DNA from: Alcaligenaceae bacterium
GTDB lineage: Bacteria; Pseudomonadota; Gammaproteobacteria; Burkholderiales; Burkholderiaceae_B
NCBI GenBank assembly: GCA_013416485.1
Contig: JACCEO010000002.1
Location: forward strand, 1 to 64,000
Reading direction: 5' to 3'
DNA length: 64,000 nt
Part shown: piece after piece, positions 57,957 through 64,000 of the stretch
How positions within the stretch are numbered: position 1 is the first letter of the stretch
How the letters are laid out: the number at the start of each line of letters is the position of its first letter
Position numbers and translations under genes: made by a program
Notes under the pieces: model-generated
Told to the model about the DNA's origin: nothing
The model's database searches: none
What the model saw: the letters and a program-made list of their open reading frames with translations, nothing else

Positions 57957-58721
57957 TTAAATATCCGAGACCAGACGAACGCTAGCTTGGCCATCGATTT
58001 CATTGACGAACTCGTCTGGTAAACCGATATAAAACACATGTGGAGCCGTCCCTTGACCCGGCTTAAGCACCTTAATGTCAGCGCGGTTTTCATCCATTAT
58101 TTGTGAAATACTGCTGCTAGGATCATTTAAGTCGCCTATGACACGGGCACCACCAACACAACTTTCCACACATGCAGGTAGCAAGCCAACTTCTAGCCTA
58201 TGTTCACAGAATGTGCACTTATCAGCAGTTTGGGTTTCTTCGTTGATGAAACGCGCATCGTAAGGACAGGCTTGTACGCAATAACCACAACCTACGCATT
58301 GGTCGCTATCGACCAAAACGATGCCATCTTCTCGCTGAAAGGTCGCTTGTACGGGACATACAGGAACACAGGGTGGGTTATCACAGTGGTTGCACAAACG
58401 CGGCAAACTTAACATGGCAGGCGCGTCGTCATTAGGCATGTCTATTTCGTACTGCAGCACTGTAGTACGAAACTGCCCTATGGGAGGTGCATTTTCTATT
58501 GAACAACTGACGGTACATGCTTGACAGCCTATGCACTTACGCAGGTCTACCACCATGCCATAGCGTTTGCCCTTTTCCCCTGGGCGCCTAGGCGGCTGCG
58601 ACCCCATCGCCTGTACCGGCATAATAGGGATGACAGTGGCTGCGGCCGTAAGACCTAGCATTTCTTTAAGAAAGCCTCGTTTGCTAGGAAGTGGCAGGTT
58701 GTCTGCTGAAGTCTTGGACAT
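57957..58721 (-). CDS. ttrB: Four-cluster iron-sulfur subunit TtrB
   Basis: A 254-residue ferredoxin-like protein with four Cys groups (CIGCQACTVSC, CNHCDNPPCVPVCP, CVGCGYCVQACPY, CTFCEHR plus CVESC), for four [4Fe-4S] clusters. Its Tat signal has Lys-Arg rather than Arg-Arg (SKRGFLKEMLG); Salmonella TtrB is the known natural example of a working KR Tat signal, which supports the name. It carries electrons from TtrC to TtrA. First gene of the operon; ATG 58721 is preferred over an upstream frame extension. Confidence 0.87.
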   Translation of the reverse strand: MSKTSADNLPLPSKRGFLKEMLGLTAAATVIPIMPVQAMGSQPPRRPGEKGKRYGMVVDLRKCIGCQACTVSCSIENAPPIGQFRTTVLQYEIDMPNDDAPAMLSLPRLCNHCDNPPCVPVCPVQATFQREDGIVLVDSDQCVGCGYCVQACPYDARFINEETQTADKCTFCEHRLEVGLLPACVESCVGGARVIGDLNDPSSSISQIMDENRADIKVLKPGQGTAPHVFYIGLPDEFVNEIDGQASVRLVSDI

Positions 58722-58852
58722 ACGGATCTCGTGTTGTTGATCGTGATGGCTAGGCTGCCGCGACCACACAAGCTACGCTAGCCAACCATACTAACTATAA
58801 GGTTAATCCTAAAAGTAATATAGATTCTTGACTTTGATCAAGCACCTCTTGA

Positions 58853-59239
58853 TCAGCTAGCTAAATCTGACAAAATAGGGCAATCCGGTCGATTATCGCC
58901 ATGGCAACCTTCTGCCAAAACACGTAATTGCTCACGTATAGAAATTAACTTAGCAATATCGTCATCTAATTCGTGCATATATTGCTGGGCCAGCTGTTTG
59001 ACATCACCACTTTTACGCGTAGTGTCTTGCCATAGTCCGATCAGGGTGCGTATACGATCTAAAGAGAACCCCAAGTCACGCGAGCGACGAATAAACCGTA
59101 GTAGTTGGACTTCAGTTACCGTATATTGTCGATATCCCGCAACGTTACGAGCCACGGAAGGTAGTAAGCCTATAGTTTCGTAATAACGTATCATTTTCGA
59201 GCTGATACCCGATGCCTTAGCCGCCTGACCTATATTCAT
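58853..59239 (-). CDS. cueR: Copper-responsive MerR-family activator CueR
   Basis: A 128-residue MerR protein. The N-terminal helix-turn-helix begins MNIGQAAKASGISSKMIRYYE; the C-terminal metal loop is CHGDNRPDCPIL, with the two Cys in the CueR spacing (C-x7-C), which binds Cu(I). It activates copA and probably copZ. ATG 59239 is chosen as the family start; the frame is open further. It is divergent from copZ by 52 bp. Confidence 0.93.
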   Translation of the reverse strand: MNIGQAAKASGISSKMIRYYETIGLLPSVARNVAGYRQYTVTEVQLLRFIRRSRDLGFSLDRIRTLIGLWQDTTRKSGDVKQLAQQYMHELDDDIAKLISIREQLRVLAEGCHGDNRPDCPILSDLAS

Positions 59240-59291
59240 ACACACCCCATTTACATCCGCTTTTTCAAGCATACACTCGGAGAAATCAATC

Positions 59292-59492
59292 ATGCTAAAC
59301 CTACATATCAGTGACATGACCTGCGGCCATTGCGTTAACGCCATTACGCAGGCCGTTCAAGCGGTAGCTCCTGGGGCTACCTTGGCATTTGATTTACCAA
59401 CGCATCATCTACAGGTAAATGGTGCGACAGATCATAATGTTATTGAAGCTGCAATACGTGACGCAGGCTACAAGCCCATCCGACAAAATTAA
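59292..59492 (+). CDS. copZ: Copper chaperone (heavy-metal-associated domain)
   Basis: A 66-residue single HMA domain protein with the metal-binding DMTCGHC motif at residues 8-14. It would carry Cu(I) to CopA in the cytosol. GGAG precedes the ATG. Its stop overlaps the converging copA gene by four bases. Small, but the motif and context make the call firm. Confidence 0.92.
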   Translation: MLNLHISDMTCGHCVNAITQAVQAVAPGATLAFDLPTHHLQVNGATDHNVIEAAIRDAGYKPIRQN

Positions 59493-61963
59493 GTAGCCAC
59501 TTGAAAGCGCTTCAGGCGCAAAGCGTTAGTTACCACAAACACGCTAGATAAGGCCATAGCACCGGCAGCAAATACAGGTGACAACAATATCCCATACGCT
59601 GGATACAGCACACCTGCTGCCACCGGTATCAAGGCAGCGTTATACGCAAATGCCCAAAATAAATTCTGCCTGATATTGGCAATGGTCGCCTTGGATACCG
59701 CTATGGCATTGGCCACACCGCTAAGCTCGCCAGACATCAAAACCACATCAGCAGCTTCTATGGCGATATCTGTGCCTGTGCCTATTGCAATACCAATATC
59801 GGCCTCGGCCAAGGCCGGGGCATCATTAATACCATCACCCACATAGGCTAAACGCCCATACTGCTGCTTCAGGCTACGTACGGCCTCTACCTTACCTGCT
59901 GGCATGACTTCTGCCACAACATCATCAATGCCCAACTGCTTAGCGATAGCTAAAGCCGTACGCCGGTTATCACCGGTAATCATGACAACTTTCAAACCTT
60001 GTTTATGTAAGGCCACAATTGCCGGTGCAGTACTGTCTTTTAAAGGGTCTGCCACAGCAATCATTGCGGCCAACTGACCATTAATTGCCGCATACAAAGG
60101 GGTCTTGCCTTGGTCACCCAAGACACTGGCCTGTTCCGCAAAGATGCTAGGGTCCAAACCCAATGACGTCATATAACGGTCTGCACCGATTTGGACAGGC
60201 ACGCCGTTGACACTTGCATAGACCCCGTGCCCCGTAATGGAATTAAACCCTTCAGGTTCGGGCAGGATTACGCCCTCCTGCTGTGCCGCTTGTACTATGG
60301 CACGCGCTATGGGATGCTCAGACTTGTTTTCCACAGCCGCAACAGCAGCCAATACCGGTTCGCGTTGAAAACCCGGTGCCAAGAAAAAGTCAGTCAATTG
60401 TGGCCTGCCCAGAGTCAAGGTACCGGTTTTATCTACCGCTACCACACTGGCGTCTTTCAATAGTTGTAACGCTTCGCCTTTGCGAAACAATATACCCAGT
60501 TGGCTGGCACGCCCTGTACCTACCATTATCGATGTTGGGGTCGCCAAACCCATAGCACAAGGGCAAGCAATAATCAGAACGGCCACCGCATTGACTAAGG
60601 CCAAGGTAAGTGCTGGCGCTGGTCCAAACACCAACCATACAATGAAAGTAAGCATGGCAGCAGCAATTACTGCCGGTACAAACCACATGGTAATTCGGTC
60701 TACCATTGCCTGTATGGGTAACTTAGCCCCTTGGGCTTGCTCTACCATACGTATGATTTGAGCCAATACGGTATCGCTACCTATCCTGGTCGCTTGCAAC
60801 ACCAAAGCCCCCTCTTGATTCACCGTCGCACCGGTGACTTCGTCCCCTACCGATTTCTGTACAGGAATCGGTTCACCACTGATCATGGATTCATCAACAA
60901 AGCTGCTGCCTTGGCTAACCTGACCATCTACAGGTATTTGTTCACCTGGACGAACATGAATCAAATCACCAATACGAACATCAGCAATGGCCACTTCTGA
61001 CACCACACCGTCACGATCAACTCGTGCAGTTTTAACCTGCAAACTAATCAGACGACGTATGGCCTGAGAGGTTTGACCTTTGGCACGGGCTTCAAGGTAG
61101 CGCCCTAATAAAATTAAAGTGACTATCACTGCGGCGGCTTCGTAATACACATGCACCGACCCTACGGGTAAGACACTTGGTATAAAAGTTGCCACCATGG
61201 AAAACGCGAAAGCTGCGCTAGTACCCACCACAACTAAAGAGTTCATATCGGGCGCACCACGCAATAAAGCGGGTATACCAGCCTTGAAAAATCGTAGCCC
61301 TGGTCCGAATAACACCAAACTGGTCAAGACAAACTGTATATGCCAATTAAGAGTACTCCCAACCGATTCCGCTAAAAAATGATGTATGGCTGGCACAAAA
61401 TGCGAGCCCATTTCCATAAGAAAGACCGGTAAAGTAAAGATGATGGCGAACCATAATGAACGACCTAAAGCGTTCATTTCCTGAGCTTGACGCAACGCTA
61501 GAGTATCTTCAGTCGCACTATCCAAACCAATTTCCTTAGCCTCATAGCCAGCCTTTTTAATCGCAGCTTGCAATAATCTGGTGTCTACCCCTTGTAATAC
61601 CGTGGCCTGGGCACGTTGACTTGCCAGATTAACGTTGGCTGTTACCACCCCAGGAACGGCAGCTAAAGCCCGCTCTACCCGACCTACACAAGATGCGCAG
61701 CTCATTCCCTCTATGACTAAATCCACCTGATGCTCAACCGGGTGATACCCAGATTTTTCTATTGCTACCCGCACTGCTTCTATGTCAGGTACACCAGAAA
61801 ATGTTAAGTCTGCCTTTTCTGTAGCTAGGTTCACATGGGCTTTAACCACACCCGGCACGGCCTCTATAGCCCGTTGCACACGGCCTACACAAGACGCACA
61901 GCTCATGCCTTCTATGTATAAGCTGACGGTAGACTCGATGGATGGGGAAGGTGAACTGCTCAT
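59489..61963 (-). CDS. copA: Cu(+)-exporting P-type ATPase
   Basis: An 824-residue P1B-type ATPase. Two N-terminal metal domains have Cys pairs 22/25 and 89/92 (MSCASC). The transmembrane metal site is CPC at 467-469 (ACPCAMG). SGEP at about 362 is the actuator loop, DKTGT at 511-515 holds the phosphorylated Asp, and GDGIND follows near 708. It pumps Cu(I) out of the cytosol. A MerR-type promoter (62020-62050) lies 57 bases upstream, so control by CueR is very likely. Confidence 0.96.
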   Translation of the reverse strand: MSSSPSPSIESTVSLYIEGMSCASCVGRVQRAIEAVPGVVKAHVNLATEKADLTFSGVPDIEAVRVAIEKSGYHPVEHQVDLVIEGMSCASCVGRVERALAAVPGVVTANVNLASQRAQATVLQGVDTRLLQAAIKKAGYEAKEIGLDSATEDTLALRQAQEMNALGRSLWFAIIFTLPVFLMEMGSHFVPAIHHFLAESVGSTLNWHIQFVLTSLVLFGPGLRFFKAGIPALLRGAPDMNSLVVVGTSAAFAFSMVATFIPSVLPVGSVHVYYEAAAVIVTLILLGRYLEARAKGQTSQAIRRLISLQVKTARVDRDGVVSEVAIADVRIGDLIHVRPGEQIPVDGQVSQGSSFVDESMISGEPIPVQKSVGDEVTGATVNQEGALVLQATRIGSDTVLAQIIRMVEQAQGAKLPIQAMVDRITMWFVPAVIAAAMLTFIVWLVFGPAPALTLALVNAVAVLIIACPCAMGLATPTSIMVGTGRASQLGILFRKGEALQLLKDASVVAVDKTGTLTLGRPQLTDFFLAPGFQREPVLAAVAAVENKSEHPIARAIVQAAQQEGVILPEPEGFNSITGHGVYASVNGVPVQIGADRYMTSLGLDPSIFAEQASVLGDQGKTPLYAAINGQLAAMIAVADPLKDSTAPAIVALHKQGLKVVMITGDNRRTALAIAKQLGIDDVVAEVMPAGKVEAVRSLKQQYGRLAYVGDGINDAPALAEADIGIAIGTGTDIAIEAADVVLMSGELSGVANAIAVSKATIANIRQNLFWAFAYNAALIPVAAGVLYPAYGILLSPVFAAGAMALSSVFVVTNALRLKRFQVAT

Positions 61964-62019
61964 GGATGTTCCTTGAAACTAACAAAAGATGGCGGCATAA
62001 TTTACGCCACATAATGATC

Positions 62020-62050
62020 ACTATAAAGCTTACAACGATGTCAAGGTCAA
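62020..62050 (-). promoter_or_regulatory. CueR-type promoter of copA with 19-bp spacer
   Basis: On the minus strand, -35 TTGACC (62050-62045) and -10 TATAGT (62025-62020) are separated by exactly 19 bases, longer than the usual 17. The spacer holds the near-dyad CTTGACA...TGTAAG. Long spacers with a central dyad are diagnostic of MerR-family activation by DNA distortion. It lies 57 bases upstream of the copA start. Confidence 0.85.
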
Positions 62051-62100
62051 GCGTGGTGGTAAAGTAGCAACGATGTTATTAAGGCCGCAAAAGGATCTCT

Positions 62101-62904
62101 ATGATTAACCAACGCAAACCTAGCTTCAAACTTGCCGCGATTGCGGTTTTAAGCCCATTATTAGTGGCCTGCGCTAACACGCCCAGCGGCGATATTTCCT
62201 TGATTCCGACCCAGATCGATCAAGAAACTAGCAAAGACGGTTTATTTACCCAAGCACTTAAGTGGAAACACAGCAAACCAGGTTGCAAAGGGGAATGTCC
62301 CAACATTAGCCTTGATAGTGTGATTTTTCCTGGTATACCTCGCCTGACCGAACTCGTGGATCATGCCTTGTCAGTCATGACAGGTATCGATGATGGCAGC
62401 GCCCAACCCTACTCTAGCGTACAGGGTTATGAAGACTACTTCTGGCAAACGGCTGCACCACGCGACTCAACAGTGTTATCGGCAAAAACCCGCTACCGCA
62501 ATCGCCACCTTACAGTGGTGGAGTTGAATTCTTATCAGTATTTCACAGGAGCGGCCCACGGGATTACAGCCACTCAGTTTTTAAACTGGAACAATGACCA
62601 GCAGAAAGTTTTGGGACTGGACCAAATACTGCTAACAGGCCAACACACGGCGTACGTTGAAGCCTTAAAACAAGCCCATACACTATGGTTGGCTAGCAAC
62701 CCGGATGCAACTCAGGATCCTGTTGCCTATGCCCGTATGTGGCCATTTCAACCCAGCGACAACTTTGGCTTTACAGACCAAGGGCTAGTGGTGAAATACG
62801 ATTCCTACCAAATAGCTCCTTATTCATCTGGCCAGCCCGAGTTACTACTACCGTATAGCGCACTACAAGGCATAGTCAGACCAGAATACTTGCCTACAAG
62901 CTGA
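62101..62904 (+). CDS. DUF3298/RsiV-like lipoprotein
   Basis: A 267-residue lipoprotein: the lipobox LLVAC is near residue 23, so it is anchored in a membrane from the periplasm. The region TVVELNSYQYFTGAAHGITATQFLNWN is typical of DUF3298/DUF4163 domain proteins, seen in RsiV and in peptidoglycan-linked proteins. Its function is unknown. It diverges from copA and converges with the ankyrin gene. Confidence 0.8.
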   Translation: MINQRKPSFKLAAIAVLSPLLVACANTPSGDISLIPTQIDQETSKDGLFTQALKWKHSKPGCKGECPNISLDSVIFPGIPRLTELVDHALSVMTGIDDGSAQPYSSVQGYEDYFWQTAAPRDSTVLSAKTRYRNRHLTVVELNSYQYFTGAAHGITATQFLNWNNDQQKVLGLDQILLTGQHTAYVEALKQAHTLWLASNPDATQDPVAYARMWPFQPSDNFGFTDQGLVVKYDSYQIAPYSSGQPELLLPYSALQGIVRPEYLPTS

Positions 62905-62912
62905 ACAACACC

Positions 62913-63749
62913 TTATTTGAACCTATCCAGATCAAAATATCGCGACGTTGAACTGGCATCTTGCGTAGATTTGGAAGTTGATGATTCAGCCGTTTTTCTG
63001 CTTTGTTCCAAACTTAATTTTTCGCTACCCACGGGTGGCATCGATGTACCTGCTTGGTGAATGGCAGCACGTTGGGCTTGTACTTTTTGGCTCAAGGCAT
63101 CCAACTTGGCCCCCAGCTTGTTGTGTTTTTTCAGCCTGGCCCAATCTGCTGCATTTTGATGTTGTAAATTCAGCGTGGTGACATCGGCCCCCGCATCAAG
63201 GAGCAATTGCACCATAGCGGCACTACCTGAATAGGCAGCCATCATTAATGGGGTGGTGCCATCAGGTCCAGGAGCATTAATAATGGCCTGCTTAGAAATT
63301 AGGAGTTTAGCCATATCCATCTGGCCCCTAGACGCCGCATAGTGCAAAGGCGTCCAGCCTAGTCGATTCACCTGAGCACCACGCTGTATTAAATCTTTGG
63401 CCCTGGTGGTTTCACCTACTACAGCCAAATACATCAATGGTGTTTCGTCGTTCACATTCACGCCATTCAAGGCGATTTTCTTATTTTTCACTAATAAGTC
63501 GTAAACCTGCCAAGCACCGTCACGTATCGCTTGCATAATGGCAGGCTGGCCATCTTTGCTAAATTCGTTAGGATCTACGCCGCTGGTCAGCATCTGTTGG
63601 ACTTGGCTGGCCCTGTCATTGGCAATATTTACCCACCAATCAGAGGGCACCGCAGCGCTTACCGTTGTGCTGAATGCCAATGCGGCCAAACCGGCTAAAA
63701 AGCGCCTGCAAAGCGCAACAACGCCAGCGTATGGTAACGAATTAAGCAT
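62913..63749 (-). CDS. Secreted ankyrin-repeat protein
   Basis: A 278-residue protein with signal peptide (ending STTVSA) and about four to five ankyrin repeats between residues 45 and 205 (for example GWTPLHYAASRGQMDMAKLLIS and GTTPLMMAAYSGSAAMVQLLLDAGAD), then a low-complexity Ser/Thr tail. Such periplasmic ankyrin proteins act in protein binding; some protect catalases or peroxide enzymes. It is next to tatD, an arrangement recurring in related betaproteobacteria. Confidence 0.9.
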   Translation of the reverse strand: MLNSLPYAGVVALCRRFLAGLAALAFSTTVSAAVPSDWWVNIANDRASQVQQMLTSGVDPNEFSKDGQPAIMQAIRDGAWQVYDLLVKNKKIALNGVNVNDETPLMYLAVVGETTRAKDLIQRGAQVNRLGWTPLHYAASRGQMDMAKLLISKQAIINAPGPDGTTPLMMAAYSGSAAMVQLLLDAGADVTTLNLQHQNAADWARLKKHNKLGAKLDALSQKVQAQRAAIHQAGTSMPPVGSEKLSLEQSRKTAESSTSKSTQDASSTSRYFDLDRFK

Positions 63750-63773
63750 AAAAATTCCTAGAATTCACTTTAA

Positions 63774-64000
63774 CTAGTTTACTTTAATATCTCTATCTAT
63801 CTTGTTGAATAGATTGAAGAAATTGTCTGTAGTGGCTTGTGCAATTTCAGCAACAGCCACCCCTTTTAGATCAGCAATTTTCTCGGCCACATGAATTACC
63901 TTAGAGGGATCGTTGGTTTTTCCTCGGTAAGGTACAGGAGCTAAAAAAGGCGAATCGGTTTCTATCAGCAACCTGTCTAAAGGCATTTTTACCGCCAACT
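63774..64000 (-). CDS. tatD: TatD-family metal-dependent DNase, C-terminal part (cut by window edge)
   Basis: The frame runs to the window edge. The visible 75 residues include [26 protein letters not shown] and [11 protein letters not shown], the metal-binding end of TatD hydrolases, and the stop at 63774 gives a normal C-terminus. TatD enzymes are 3'-5' exonucleases and DNA repair or RNA quality-control nucleases. The N-terminal two-thirds are outside the window. Confidence 0.92.
   Translation of the reverse strand, partial: LAVKMPLDRLLIETDSPFLAPVPYRGKTNDPSKVIHVAEKIADLKGVAVAEIAQATTDNFFNLFNKIDRDIKVN

Overview
The window looks like the chromosome of a betaproteobacterium, most likely a Burkholderiales member near the Alcaligenaceae. 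The reasons are gene order and protein type: yicC/rph/rdgB/hemW, recG-oxyR, livK-livHMGF, a phasin-like protein, a second KdsA-type enzyme, and tatD next to an ankyrin-repeat gene. This is inference from recognised proteins; I cannot name a genus.

Region 1 (about 1-9,150) is accessory DNA. It opens with the terminal part of an IS66-family element. Next comes a two-gene operon of a SLATT membrane protein and a reverse transcriptase, which looks like a defence-associated RT system and is the most interesting item here. Then follow a PhzF-like epimerase/isomerase, a small tyrosine recombinase whose ribosome binding site sits inside a perfect hairpin, a SulP permease with a tandem universal stress protein (a pair known from mobile resistance islands), and a P4-type integrase with repeated TACCCACC boxes at its upstream edge. 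Several intergenic stretches in this region carry related degenerate GGTCG/TGCCTGAC sequences. The accessory block stops just downstream of yicC.

Region 2 (9,160-24,500) is core: YicC, RNase PH, RdgB, HemW and glutamine synthetase; a Fur-box-preceded ferric iron ABC importer (fbpABC); ferredoxin-NADP reductase, RidA, RecG, OxyR and Dps; and a stand-alone LivK. Region 3 (24,500-36,150) is transport-rich: ugpBAEC for glycerol-3-phosphate, proC with a queuosine-precursor transporter, a second livK with a folded leader followed by livHMGF, and a beta-class GST. Region 4 (36,200-43,500) is metabolic: an SDR, an Epd/GAPDH-like enzyme, FumC, a universal stress protein, a small cytochrome c, KdsA, MobB, a fumarylacetoacetase-family hydrolase and a phasin-like protein.

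Region 5 (43,600-49,750) has a second accessory flavour. A KfrA-like coiled-coil DNA-binding protein is divergent from a tyrosine recombinase across a perfect 12-bp inverted repeat, followed by arsB, an unrecognised secreted protein, a secreted peroxiredoxin and an MFS transporter. Region 6 (49,900-64,000) holds a chemoreceptor, pirin, YnfA, acylphosphatase, a DUF411 protein, a tetrathionate-reductase-like operon (ttrBCA), a copper module (cueR, copZ, copA with a textbook 19-bp-spacer MerR-type promoter), a DUF3298 lipoprotein, an ankyrin protein and the 3' part of tatD. No rRNA, tRNA or CRISPR array was recognised.
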